A DNA stretch of 64,000 bases, from positions 2,480,001 to 2,544,000 of the forward strand of contig NZ_CP040896.1 in the NCBI RefSeq assembly GCF_006337165.1, given 5' to 3'. The notes beneath the pieces were generated by a model. That model was given only the letters and a program-made list of their open reading frames with translations. It was not told where the DNA came from and ran no database searches. Both the position numbers and the translations under genes were made by a program. Below, one piece after another: positions 49,721 to 57,588 of the stretch (positions are counted from its first letter, which is position 1; each line of letters opens with the position of its first letter). The stretch is from Hymenobacter jejuensis. Its GTDB lineage: Bacteria > Bacteroidota > Bacteroidia > Cytophagales > Hymenobacteraceae.

Positions 49721-50251
49721 ATGTCCTCCTCCCACACTCCGTTGGTCCAGACGCCTGAAACCACCTACCGCGTGCATTTTCAGGACTGCGACATGATGGG
49801 CCACCTCAACAACGCCCGTTACCTCGATTATTTTTTGAACGCCCGCGAAGATCACACCACCGAACACTACGCCCTCAACCTCGGCCAAGTGGCCAGCACG
49901 CTCGGCGCCTCGTGGGTGATTACGAAGCATCATATTTCGTATCTGCGGCCGGCCTTGCACAGCGAAACCGTTCGTATCAAGTCGCAACTTATTCACTTCG
50001 ACAACTCTAACCTCGTGGTAGAGATGCAAATGCTGAGCGAAGACGGCACCCGTCTGAAGGCCTTGTTGTGGTCGGAAATGACGTTTGTGAAGGTCAGTAC
50101 GGGTACACGCACCGACCACTCCGACGACCTAATGGACATGCTCGACGAGGTGGACGTGGAAGATGTAAGCTACGACCCCGACGGCTTCGACGACCGCGTG
50201 CGTAGCCTGCGCAAGCAACTCAAACGCGAGCGTGCCGGCCACGACGATTGA
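49721..50251 (+). CDS. Hotdog-fold acyl-CoA thioesterase (4HBT)
   Basis: A 176-residue protein. The hotdog core of ~130 residues carries the 4HBT-like motif VHFQDCDMMGHLNNARYLDY, with D at the usual catalytic position, and HHISYLRPALHSETVRIKS. It hydrolyses short- or medium-chain or aromatic acyl-CoA thioesters by family; the natural substrate is unknown. The acidic C-terminal 40 residues (DDLMDMLDEVDVEDVSYD) are an extension beyond the fold. A terminator follows, separating it from the PfpI gene. Confidence 0.9.
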   Translation: MSSSHTPLVQTPETTYRVHFQDCDMMGHLNNARYLDYFLNAREDHTTEHYALNLGQVASTLGASWVITKHHISYLRPALHSETVRIKSQLIHFDNSNLVVEMQMLSEDGTRLKALLWSEMTFVKVSTGTRTDHSDDLMDMLDEVDVEDVSYDPDGFDDRVRSLRKQLKRERAGHDD

Positions 50252-50279
50252 TAACCCCTCCGTCCAGCCTTACGTTAAA

Positions 50280-50316
50280 GAAAAGCCGGAGCCGCTACAC
50301 GCGGTTTCGGCTTTTT
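50280..50316 (+). terminator. Intrinsic terminator of the thioesterase gene
   Basis: GAAAAGCCGGAGCCGC pairs, with G-U pairs, to GCGGTTTCGGCTTTTT TT, 29 bp after the stop. Confidence 0.8.
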
Positions 50317-50354
50317 TATTCCCAATATCCCATAACCACAACACCCACAACAAG

Positions 50355-50933
50355 ATGAGCATTTTTGGTAGTGATAAATTGAAAGGCAAAAAGATCGCCA
50401 TTGTAGCGACCGATGGTTTTGAGCAGGTAGAGCTTACCAAACCCAAAAAGTTTCTGGAAGACGAAGGCGCCGAGGTCGATGTGATCTCGTTGAAAAGCGG
50501 CTCGATCAAAGGCTGGGACCAAACCGACTGGGGCGACAAGGTCGATGTTGACAAAGTAATTACGGACGTGAAAGCCTCGGACTACGACGCGCTGGTGTTG
50601 CCCGGCGGCCAGATCAACCCCGACAAACTGCGCATCAACAAGGACGTAGTGAACTTTGCCACCGAATTTATGCGCTCGGGCAAGGTGGTGGCCGCCATTT
50701 GCCACGGCCCCTGGACGCTAATCGAAACGGGTTTGGTAGAAGGCAAGAAAATGACCAGCTGGCCCAGCCTCCAAACCGACCTACGCAACGCCGGCGCCCA
50801 CTGGGAAGACAGCGAAGTAGTGGTAGATAAAGGCCTGATTACCAGCCGAAAGCCCGAAGATATCCCGGCATTCAACAAAAAGATTGTGGAGGAGATTCTG
50901 GAAGGCAGCCATGCGCCAAGGGTAAATGTTTAA
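50355..50933 (+). CDS. PfpI/DJ-1-family protein (YhbO-like)
   Basis: A 192-residue type 1 glutamine-amidotransferase-like protein. The nucleophile Cys is in VAAICHGPWTLIE, the acidic partner in TDGFEQVEL, matching PfpI/YhbO. Such proteins act as stress proteins, often described as glyoxalase III or deglycase-like. ATG at 50355 lies after the preceding terminator; longer in-frame starts would run through that terminator and the thioesterase end and are rejected. It is its own transcript, ended by a strong terminator. Confidence 0.92.
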   Translation: MSIFGSDKLKGKKIAIVATDGFEQVELTKPKKFLEDEGAEVDVISLKSGSIKGWDQTDWGDKVDVDKVITDVKASDYDALVLPGGQINPDKLRINKDVVNFATEFMRSGKVVAAICHGPWTLIETGLVEGKKMTSWPSLQTDLRNAGAHWEDSEVVVDKGLITSRKPEDIPAFNKKIVEEILEGSHAPRVNV

Positions 50934-50950
50934 TATTCAATTTGTTGCAC

Positions 50951-50984
50951 AAAAAAGGCCCGCAATTTATTGCGGGCCTTTTTT
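50951..50984. terminator. Bidirectional intrinsic terminator
   Basis: AAAAAAGGCCCGCA ATTTAT TGCGGGCCTTTTTT, a perfect stem between the convergent PfpI and DUF6992-like genes. Confidence 0.95.
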
Positions 50985-51001
50985 GTGCTCAAAGTTTCGT
51001 G

Positions 51002-51484
51002 TTACAGCAATGCTAACAGCGCACCTGCGTAGCGGTGGTACACAAAGTAAAAACCGGTATCGAAAAGCAGCAGAAAGCCGCCTTGCAGCCACAGCGAGCG
51101 CCCAAAGCCGAAAAGCCGCTCGGGGCGCAGGGGCGCCGACGCTGCCCGGGCCCGTAACCAACTTCCAACGGCCAGATAGGCTACGTCGAGGCCCGCATTT
51201 ATCAGCAGGATTTTCTCAAAATTAAACTGCGCTTCCAGGCTGTCGGCGAGCGTGAGACCGGCTACTTGGTTGGGGTGCGCCCGCAACATGCCCACCACGG
51301 CCAGCACCGCATTGATGATGTTCCAGCCCACGTTCATCTGGTGAAAGTAATGCGCTTCCGTACGCGGATCGGTGCGGGCGACGTAATAGCCGCTCACCAG
51401 CAGGTTGAGCAACGCCCAAGCACCCAACACACTCATGCCACGCTCAGCCAACAGCTCGCGGGCATGGTTTAGGGCGGGCAACAT
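51002..51484 (-). CDS. Membrane protein, DUF6992-like
   Basis: A 160-residue protein with four hydrophobic segments: GMSVLGAWALLNLLVSGYYV, then MNVGWNIINAVLAVVGML, ILLINAGLDVAYLAVGSWL and LWLQGGFLLLFDTGFYFVYH. The R.EAHYFHQMNVGWNIIN and F.KIL.INAGLD blocks occur in a Bacteroidota membrane family of unknown function (DUF6992, name from memory). The frame extends upstream as LQLFVLPVPFLFLPATSTA, which resembles a signal peptide, but its only start (TTG at 51553) lies inside the terminator of the preceding gene, so ATG at 51484 or a GTG in between is preferred. Confidence 0.6.
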   Translation of the reverse strand: MLPALNHARELLAERGMSVLGAWALLNLLVSGYYVARTDPRTEAHYFHQMNVGWNIINAVLAVVGMLRAHPNQVAGLTLADSLEAQFNFEKILLINAGLDVAYLAVGSWLRARAASAPLRPERLFGFGRSLWLQGGFLLLFDTGFYFVYHRYAGALLALL

Positions 51485-51551
51485 GTTGAGCGCAGTCGAA
51501 GTGGCGGGCAGAAAGAGAAATGGCACAGGCAGAACGAAAAGCTGTAGACAC

Positions 51552-51583
51552 AAAAAAGGAAGCCCGGCCTGGGCTTCCTTTTT
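51552..51583 (-). terminator. Intrinsic terminator of the porin gene
   Basis: AAAAAAGGAAGCCC pairs with GGGCTTCCTTTTT around GGCCT. It ends leftward transcription from the porin-like gene 28 bp after its stop. Confidence 0.9.
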
Positions 51584-51610
51584 GAGACAGGGACAAACGC
51601 AAAATGTTAA

Positions 51611-52297
51611 CTATTGCGCAAACCCAATGCCGACGTACACTTGGAATACGCCATTCTTGATATTGGTAATCGATTGATTGACAGTTGATTTGGGGTCTTC
51701 GAGAATGTCGGCAAAGCCAGCCGTGTAGCGAGCACCAACGCGGCCCGGACCTACACGTGCTTCCAGGCCAGCCGCCAAGCCGTAGTCGAGGCTGCTGTAA
51801 TTGTAGTTGTACTGGCTGTCGTTGATTTTGCGTTCCACCGAGCCTTCTTTCACTTTGGTGAGCAACGAAACCTGCGGGCCTACGTGCACGCTCACGTTGT
51901 CGAGAAAGTTATACACCAGCAGCACCGGCACTTGCAGATAGTCGAGGCGGGTGGTGTAGGGGCTGGTCATGGTGGTATTGCCGGGGTTAGAAGCCTTAAA
52001 ACCCTGGCGGCTATACAGGAATTCGGGTTGGATGGAAAACTTGTCGTTTAAGCCAATCTGAGCATAAACGCCGGCGTGAAATGATTTGTAGTTGCTGTTG
52101 TCGCCGAAATTTTTCTTGTCGCCGCCGCGGAAATCAGCCGCGTTGAAGCCGCCTTTGATACCGAAGCCGGAGTTGCGAGAATCGCTGCCGCCCGATGGAT
52201 AATCTGTGGATTTGCGCTCGCCGATGTGGCCATCCTGCGCCTGAACTGCCGTGAAGGAAGCCGCGCAAAAAGTGAGAAGGAGGATAATCTTTTTCAT
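51611..52297 (-). CDS. Outer-membrane beta-barrel (PorT/PF13568-like) protein
   Basis: A 228-residue protein with signal peptide MKKIILLLTFCAASFTAVQA. The mature part shows the eight-strand barrel pattern typical of PF13568: GFGIKGGFNAADF, FHAGVYAQIGLNDKFSIQPE, YLQVPVLLVYNFLDNVSVHV GP, and a C-terminal VYVGIGFAQ ending in an aromatic-poor strand. A short polar segment (20-45) precedes the barrel. Such proteins sit in the outer membrane; function unknown. Confidence 0.88.
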   Translation of the reverse strand: MKKIILLLTFCAASFTAVQAQDGHIGERKSTDYPSGGSDSRNSGFGIKGGFNAADFRGGDKKNFGDNSNYKSFHAGVYAQIGLNDKFSIQPEFLYSRQGFKASNPGNTTMTSPYTTRLDYLQVPVLLVYNFLDNVSVHVGPQVSLLTKVKEGSVERKINDSQYNYNYSSLDYGLAAGLEARVGPGRVGARYTAGFADILEDPKSTVNQSITNIKNGVFQVYVGIGFAQ

Positions 52298-52486
52298 ACT
52301 ACTGTAAATTCGGTGGTGAGGGAAAAAGGAGCGTGATTGGAGTGCGTATGTAAGCCGCTATACTTCTGGCTGGCCGGAAAGTTGCACAAGGCGGCGTGCC
52401 ACCGATAAAAAAACTCCCCCTCTCGATCCAACCAATACCCTTCGCGTGTATATTTGATTTTTTACGGCCGCCGCCAGTACGAGTGG

Positions 52487-52494
52487 TAGGTTTG
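52487..52494 (+). promoter_or_regulatory. -7 box directly before the tRNA gene
   Basis: TAGGTTTG matches TAnnTTTG and ends 1 bp before the mature tRNA 5' end. If used, transcription would begin at or just inside the tRNA start. Confidence 0.5.
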
Positions 52495-52495
52495 C

Positions 52496-52570
52496 GGGGT
52501 GTTAGCTCAGTTGGTTCAGAGCGCTACCTTGACAGGGTAGAGGTCACTGGTTCGAGCCCAGTACGCCTCA
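52496..52570 (+). tRNA. tRNA-Val (GAC)
   Basis: A complete 75-nt cloverleaf: acceptor GGGGTGT/ACGCCTC (two wobble pairs), D stem GCTC/GAGC, anticodon stem CTACC/GGTAG with loop TTGACAG (anticodon GAC, valine), variable AGGTC, T stem ACTGG/CCAGT with TTCGAGC, discriminator A. CCA is not encoded. Confidence 0.93.
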
Positions 52571-52657
52571 CGGAAACCTATTTTTACCGCCTGATTTTGG
52601 GGCCTTCCCAAATCTGCCAACGGTTTTGCAACTGAAAACCGACCTAAACAGGCACCA

Positions 52658-52686
52658 GAAAGCCCGGCTACGCAGCCGGGCTTTTC
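52658..52686 (+). terminator. Terminator after the tRNA
   Basis: AAAGCCCGGCT ACGC AGCCGGGCTTTT, perfect stem with T-run, ~90 bp after tRNA-Val. Confidence 0.85.
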
Positions 52687-52728
52687 TTATGTATAATCTT
52701 GATTGTGAAGCAGTTATCTGCAACAAAT

Positions 52729-52767
52729 GCAAAAGCCCCAACCGATCTGATCGGTTGGGGCTTTTGC
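52729..52767. terminator. Bidirectional terminator, 39-bp perfect palindrome
   Basis: GCAAAAGCCCCAACCGAT and its exact complement around CTG. It ends leftward transcription of the basic-protein gene (stop at 52793). Confidence 0.9.
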
Positions 52768-52792
52768 TTGGGCTCCGTGCGCTTCGTGGGCC

Positions 52793-53071
52793 TTACAGCG
52801 TAGAGCGCGTTGGCAGGACGGCCCGGATGGTGGAGCCCTTCTTTTTGCGTTTTGTGTGGCGATGCGCTTTCCGGAAAGCGCGCATCTTGAGCCGGCTTTC
52901 GTGTCGGTTTTTCTTGGCGTAGAAGCGTCGAGCCCGCGAATCGCGACGCGCGGTTACGCGTTGCTCATGGTGAGAGTAGCGGCGCATAAAGCGCGGCGAA
53001 GGTTTGGAGTATGCCGACAACCAACTGCTCAATAGCAGCAGAAACGACAAGCACAGAACGCGCAACCACAT
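52793..53071 (-). CDS. Small secreted, extremely basic protein
   Basis: A 92-residue protein: signal peptide MWLRVLCLSFLLLLSSWLSA, then a mature part of ~70 residues dominated by Arg, Lys and His (RYSHHEQRVTARRDSRARR, KKNRHESRLKMRAFRKAHRH, TKRKKKG). No acidic cluster, no Cys, no known family. It has its own terminator and an AT-rich upstream region. Possibilities include a polyanion-binding envelope protein or a cationic antimicrobial peptide precursor; neither can be shown. The signal peptide argues that the frame is real. Confidence 0.6.
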   Translation of the reverse strand: MWLRVLCLSFLLLLSSWLSAYSKPSPRFMRRYSHHEQRVTARRDSRARRFYAKKNRHESRLKMRAFRKAHRHTKRKKKGSTIRAVLPTRSTL

Positions 53072-53395
53072 GATGTTTAGTATTTAAATTGTACTAAAAT
53101 ATTATCAAATTGCATTTGCTTTCAAAAGCGGAAAAATGAAATAAATGATTTGATAACTCATTACAAAACAAGTAATTGATACGAAAAGTCAATTTGTGTC
53201 TGACAATTTTGCTGTTTCGATGATTATTGATCAGACCCTAATTTATTTAAAAAATACAATAGTGCAATATTTCAGAAAAAATTATGTGCGAGTCAGTCAA
53301 TAAGGAGGTTGGATTGTTAAGCGTAAGCAAATTCGGTGCTGCCTCCTGTCTGGGCCCAGCCTGATTCCGTAGGTTCGCATTCCCAGATTATTTCT
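53072..53395. other. AT-rich divergent intergenic region
   Basis: 324 bp between the basic-protein gene and the HDAC-like gene. The first ~200 bp are markedly AT-rich, like promoter DNA, with tttatttaaaaaa tracts. A near-match -7 box TAGGTTCG at ~53370 lies 20 bp before the HDAC start. No gene is seen. Confidence 0.5.
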
Positions 53396-54301
53396 ATGCT
53401 TTCTATCGCTTGGGCACCGCTGTACGCCCACCCATTGCCGGCCGGCCACCGTTTTCCTATGCTCAAGTATGAGTTGCTGCCCGAGCAGTTGCTGCGCGAA
53501 GGTGTGGTGGCGGAAAGCAATTTTTTCGTGCCCTCGCCCCCGCCCGCGGCCGAAATTCTGCGCACTCACGATGCCGGTTACTTTCAGCGGCTGTGCCAGG
53601 GAGAGCTGACGCGGCACGAAGAACGCGCAACGGGCTTCCCCTGGTCGGAGCAACTTGTTGAGCGTGAAGTAACTATCCTGGGCGGCACGATTGCGTGCGC
53701 TGAGCGAGCGCTTCGGCATGGAGTTTCGCTCAACATTGCCGGCGGCACGCACCATGCATTTGCCGATCGGGGCGAGGGCTTTTGCTTGCTCAACGACCAA
53801 GCCGCGGCGGCCAACTACTTGCTGGCCCACCAGCCAAGCGTTCAAAAAATTCTGATCGTGGACTTGGATGTGCACCAAGGCAACGGCACGGCCGCAATTT
53901 TCAGGCACGAACCACGGGTGTTCACTTTCTCGATGCACGGCGCCCGCAACTATCCGCACCGCAAGGAGCAATCGGACCTGGATCTGCCGCTAGCCGACGG
54001 CACCGACGACGCTACGTATCTGCGCTTGCTGCGCGACACCCTGCCGCGTCTGCTCGACGAAGTACAGCCCGATTTCGTTTTTTACCTCAGCGGCGTCGAT
54101 GTGCTGGCAACCGATAAGCTAGGGCATTTGGCTCTTACGCGCGAAGGCTGCCGGCAGCGCGACCGCTTTGTGCTGGAGCTGTGCCACCAGCGTGCCCTGC
54201 CGGTCGTTGTGTGCATGGGCGGCGGGTACTCCGAGCGCATCGCCGACATTGTAGAGGCGCATGCCAATACCTTTCGGGCCGCAGCGGAGATTTTTAGCTA
54301 A
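53396..54301 (+). CDS. Histone-deacetylase-family (class I HDAC/AcuC-like) protein
   Basis: A 301-residue zinc hydrolase: AGGTHHAFADRGEGFCLLND holds the catalytic His pair, ILIVDLDVHQGNGTA the zinc Asp-x-His, and FYLSGVDVLATDKLGHLALT the second zinc Asp. GGGYSERI is the end signature. Bacterial members deacetylate acetyl-lysine proteins, acetylpolyamines or similar. ATG at 53396 begins MLSIAWAPLYAHPLPAGHRF, the conserved N-terminus. It converges with the methyltransferase gene, with 6 bp between stops. Confidence 0.92.
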   Translation: MLSIAWAPLYAHPLPAGHRFPMLKYELLPEQLLREGVVAESNFFVPSPPPAAEILRTHDAGYFQRLCQGELTRHEERATGFPWSEQLVEREVTILGGTIACAERALRHGVSLNIAGGTHHAFADRGEGFCLLNDQAAAANYLLAHQPSVQKILIVDLDVHQGNGTAAIFRHEPRVFTFSMHGARNYPHRKEQSDLDLPLADGTDDATYLRLLRDTLPRLLDEVQPDFVFYLSGVDVLATDKLGHLALTREGCRQRDRFVLELCHQRALPVVVCMGGGYSERIADIVEAHANTFRAAAEIFS

Positions 54302-54307
54302 TACCTG

Positions 54308-55015
54308 TCAAGCAGCTGAGATAACCACCTGCCACCGAAATGCCCATTGCCACCGCAGGGTATAATGCTCTATATGAGCATGTTGTAGAATGCGCTTCCA
54401 GTCACTGCGCGTAAAGGCCCGCGCAACCGACAGCGGCGCGTCGTTTTGCACCAGATAAGAGCCTCGAAAAATCTGGGTAAGCGCCTTGATGCTGTAGTAA
54501 GCCAGCGGATTGCGGTGCAAGTCGTTGATAATGATCGCAGTGCGGGCTTGGTGTTGCAGTTGCTGCAATAAGTCCGACAAGGATTCGTCGCTGAAATGGT
54601 GGCAAAATAAGCTGCAAGTGACTACATCAAACTGCTTTTGCCGGAACTCGGGGGAGAAGATATCCTGCTGCTCGAAGCTGATTTCGGGGTAGCCTTGGCA
54701 CTTGCTGGCGGCATAGTCCAGCATAAAGGCATTGGCGTCGATGCCCACGAGTTGCACCGCAATCTGGTGGCGACGGGCCCAACGGGCAATATAGCGCAAC
54801 GTGTCGCCGCCGCCGCTGCCGAGGTCAGCTAGCCGCAACGGCCGATTGGTGGGTAACCGGGGACGCAGGCGCTGCAAGGCATCCAGCACCACGCGGTAGC
54901 CGCCTAGCCACTTGTTGATAACTTCCAGCTCGTCGAGGTTTTGGCGCAGGGCATCGGAGGCCAGCGTCAGGTCGTCCATCAACTCTTCCTCGGTGGCGCG
55001 CTGGCTAAAGTTCAT
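54308..55015 (-). CDS. SAM-dependent methyltransferase of the type III PKS operon
   Basis: A 235-residue class I methyltransferase. Motif I is LADLGSGGGDTLRYIA, motif II VGIDANAFMLDYA, post-I FEQQDIFSP, and VVTCSLFCHHFSDE motif IV. It lies 39 bp after the type III PKS gene. In bacterial phenolic-lipid pathways (for example srsABC of Streptomyces) PKS, methyltransferase and flavoprotein act together, the methyltransferase modifying a phenolic hydroxyl. The same use here is inference. Confidence 0.88.
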   Translation of the reverse strand: MNFSQRATEEELMDDLTLASDALRQNLDELEVINKWLGGYRVVLDALQRLRPRLPTNRPLRLADLGSGGGDTLRYIARWARRHQIAVQLVGIDANAFMLDYAASKCQGYPEISFEQQDIFSPEFRQKQFDVVTCSLFCHHFSDESLSDLLQQLQHQARTAIIINDLHRNPLAYYSIKALTQIFRGSYLVQNDAPLSVARAFTRSDWKRILQHAHIEHYTLRWQWAFRWQVVISAA

Positions 55016-55054
55016 CAACTAATTGATTGTGAGATACTTGTTGGGTGTTCTATT

Positions 55055-56236
55055 CTATTCCTTACTCAGCGCGATTGCTTCGCTAGTGTGCTTGGCGTAC
55101 CCATTGCTCCGAACGAAAGGTTGCGGGGCCACAGCCACTTTCATCAACATGGCTTCCAGCGTCAGGCCCGGCCCGAAAGCAAAGCTCAACACAGGCGCCC
55201 CGGCATCGGCAGCCGTAAGGGTATGCAGCAATTCGCGCAGCACAAAAAGCACCGTAGCCGACGACATATTGCCGTAATCGCGCAGCACTTGGTAGGCAAA
55301 GCGGTTGTCGTGGGTGGTCAGGCATAGCTCTGCTTCGATGGTTTCCAGGATTTTGCGTCCGCCTGGATGGATGGCAAATGAATGAATATCAGCTAGTTTG
55401 ATGGGTAAGTTCTCTAGCAGGCGGTCGGTAAGCTGCCGAATGCCTTTCTGGATCATGCGGGGCACGTAGGAGGAGAGCGTCATCTCGAAGCCCAGATCGT
55501 TGATGTGCCACGCCATGTCCTGGCGGCCGTCGGGCTCAAGGCCACAATGAAATGCATCGAGCGCCAAGCTGGGCTGTTGCTGCGCCGGGTGGCCCTGCAC
55601 CAACACCGCCGCCGACCCGTCGCCAAACAGCGCATTCGACACCAAGTGATCGTCTTCGGGGCGCTTCTGGAAGTGAATGGTACACAGCTCGGTACACACA
55701 ATCAGTACGCGGGCTTGGGTATCGGCGCGGCAGAAGGCATCGGCCAGCTTCAGGGCATTGAAGGCGGCGTAGCAGCCCATAAAATTGACGCAGGTACGCT
55801 GAATGCTCAGGTTCAGTCCCAAGGCTTCGACCAACTCAATATCCAGTCCCGGCGCGTACATGCCCGTGCAGCTAACCGTAACTAAGTGCGTAATGCTGCT
55901 GATTGCTACTTCCGGTAATTGCTCCAGACAATCGCGCACGGCCTCCACCGACAACGGCAACGCGTGCTGGCGGTACACGCTCATGCGCTGCCCAACCGTA
56001 GGAAAAGGCTCTAAATCAGGCGTGTTTGGGAAAAACTCGAATTCGCCGTTGGCGCGGCCGTAGTCCGGCAGCACGGTGTAGCGCTGGCCAATGCCCGATA
56101 CGCGGTACAAGGCCCGCAGCCGGCGGGTATCGGATTCGTCAAATTGCAATGCCCCGGCCATGAAGCTGGCAATTTGGGGTTGCGGGATGCGGTGCGGTGG
56201 ATTAGCAGTGCCGATAGCACACAGATAGCTGGTCAT
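55055..56236 (-). CDS. Type III polyketide synthase (chalcone synthase family)
   Basis: A 393-residue thiolase-fold synthase. The nucleophile is C123 in TVSCTGMYAPG; the His is in SFAIHPGGRKILE (~286) and the Asn in VLRDYGNMSSATVLFVL (~319). RTCVNFMGCYAAFNALKLA and FAFGPGLTLEAMLM are further family blocks. It condenses an acyl-CoA starter with malonyl-CoA to pyrones, resorcinols or similar. The neighbouring flavoprotein and methyltransferase suggest a hydroxylated/methylated alkylresorcinol or quinone. ATG at 56236 was chosen over an upstream start. Confidence 0.93.
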   Translation of the reverse strand: MTSYLCAIGTANPPHRIPQPQIASFMAGALQFDESDTRRLRALYRVSGIGQRYTVLPDYGRANGEFEFFPNTPDLEPFPTVGQRMSVYRQHALPLSVEAVRDCLEQLPEVAISSITHLVTVSCTGMYAPGLDIELVEALGLNLSIQRTCVNFMGCYAAFNALKLADAFCRADTQARVLIVCTELCTIHFQKRPEDDHLVSNALFGDGSAAVLVQGHPAQQQPSLALDAFHCGLEPDGRQDMAWHINDLGFEMTLSSYVPRMIQKGIRQLTDRLLENLPIKLADIHSFAIHPGGRKILETIEAELCLTTHDNRFAYQVLRDYGNMSSATVLFVLRELLHTLTAADAGAPVLSFAFGPGLTLEAMLMKVAVAPQPFVRSNGYAKHTSEAIALSKE

Positions 56237-56297
56237 TGAGCGAAGTATACGCAATTTAGGGCCGAGCGGCTTGCCCTAAATGTGCATAATATCGGCG

Positions 56298-57413
56298 TTA
56301 GAATGCGGTGCCGTGGGTGCGTTGCATCAGGGCCCGCACGGCCCCCGGCAGGTAGCGCAACCCACTGACTACCATCTCACTCAGCAGCGGCTGCCCAAAC
56401 AGGTGCTGCACCGCCCGGCCCACGCGCAGGCGCTGCCCGAAATGCGCCTGCCAAGTAGCGTGGTAGCCGCTTTCCAGAGTGGCGCGGTCTGTATGACCGG
56501 TGAGGAATGCATGTATTTGATTAGAAGCCAGTTGCGCGCCATGAATTGCCATGGCCATGCCATTACCACAGAGCGGCGTAATCAGGCCAGCGGCGTCGCC
56601 GCACATCAGCACGTGCTGTTCTACGCACTGTTTGGGGGCGAAGGAAATTTCGTTGATGACTTCCGGCTGATCGTACAGAAATTCGGCCTCGCGGAAAATG
56701 CGCGCCAAGTGTGGGTTTTGCGCCAGTACGTGCTGTTCCATCTGCCCGATGGTGCCGTGCTGCTTGAGGTTTTGGCGCGTGGTGAGGTAGCAAAAGCAAT
56801 ACTTGCCGTCTTCGATGGCCGAAATGCCTGCGTAGCCATCGGCAAAGTTGTGCAGAGCAATGAGGTCGCGCGGAAAATCCAAGCGCAGGTGGTACTTCAC
56901 GCCGAGGTAAGGCGAGCGCTGGGTGAAAAACGTGCGCTGTAGCTGGCGGTCGAGGTTGGTGCGCTTGCCGTACGCGCCCAGCACGACACGCGCCCGCAAC
57001 GTTCGGCCATCGGCCAGCGAAACGTCATGAAGGTTGGCGCTTTCGTCGAAGGCTACCTGCGTGACGGTGGCCTGCTGGTAAAACTCCACGCCCCGCGCCA
57101 CGGCTTGCTTGTACAGAAACTGATCGAGCGTGTAGCGACTCACGCCAAAGCCGCCCAAGTCGAGTGGTACCGTGAGGGTGCGGCCCGCCGGGGAACTCAA
57201 TAAAAATCGCGAAATATTGGCGGGCCCAAGCGGCGCCGGATCAACGCCCAGCCGCCGCAGGTACGGCAACACTTCATTGGAAACGTACTCACCGCAAACC
57301 TTATGAAAGGGGTAGCTGCGGCGCTCAATAACCGTCACGTGGTGGCCCCGGCCGCACAAATCGAGCGCAGCCGTAAGTCCTCCTAGTCCTCCACCAATAA
57401 CGATAACGTCCAA
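56298..57413 (-). CDS. FAD-dependent oxidoreductase of the type III PKS operon
   Basis: A 371-residue class A flavoprotein resembling geranylgeranyl reductase and aromatic hydroxylases: DVIVIGGGLGGLTAALDL at the start, HKVCGEYVSNEV, ARVVLGAYGKRTNLD and the second FAD motif VLMCGDAAGLITPLCGNG. It should oxidise or hydroxylate the PKS product. The frame begins at TTG (57413); TAA lies three codons upstream and no ATG exists before the conserved DVIVIGG. First gene of the leftward operon, 61 bp from the PKS start; a near-match -7 box TCACTTTG lies ~40 bp upstream. Confidence 0.88.
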   Translation of the reverse strand: MDVIVIGGGLGGLTAALDLCGRGHHVTVIERRSYPFHKVCGEYVSNEVLPYLRRLGVDPAPLGPANISRFLLSSPAGRTLTVPLDLGGFGVSRYTLDQFLYKQAVARGVEFYQQATVTQVAFDESANLHDVSLADGRTLRARVVLGAYGKRTNLDRQLQRTFFTQRSPYLGVKYHLRLDFPRDLIALHNFADGYAGISAIEDGKYCFCYLTTRQNLKQHGTIGQMEQHVLAQNPHLARIFREAEFLYDQPEVINEISFAPKQCVEQHVLMCGDAAGLITPLCGNGMAMAIHGAQLASNQIHAFLTGHTDRATLESGYHATWQAHFGQRLRVGRAVQHLFGQPLLSEMVVSGLRYLPGAVRALMQRTHGTAF

Positions 57414-57485
57414 CTTTTTTTATGCGTTAAATGCGTGAGTGCGAGATGCAAAGTGATATATTTATAGAGGTTTCGTTATATTGTA

Positions 57486-57517
57486 TTGTCCTTTGTCAAA
57501 TTAGGAGCGTATTTTTG
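57486..57517 (+). promoter_or_regulatory. Promoter of the T9SS-cargo gene
   Basis: -7 box TATTTTTG at 57510-57517 with a TTG 21 bp upstream (57486-57488), close to the Bacteroidota -33/-7 arrangement. The ATG is 72 bp downstream. Confidence 0.55.
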
Positions 57518-57588
57518 TAAACCTAATTGAGTGCCAGACGTTAACGAAGTTATTGTGGTTGTGCACTTTATCACCCCTACACGACGCT

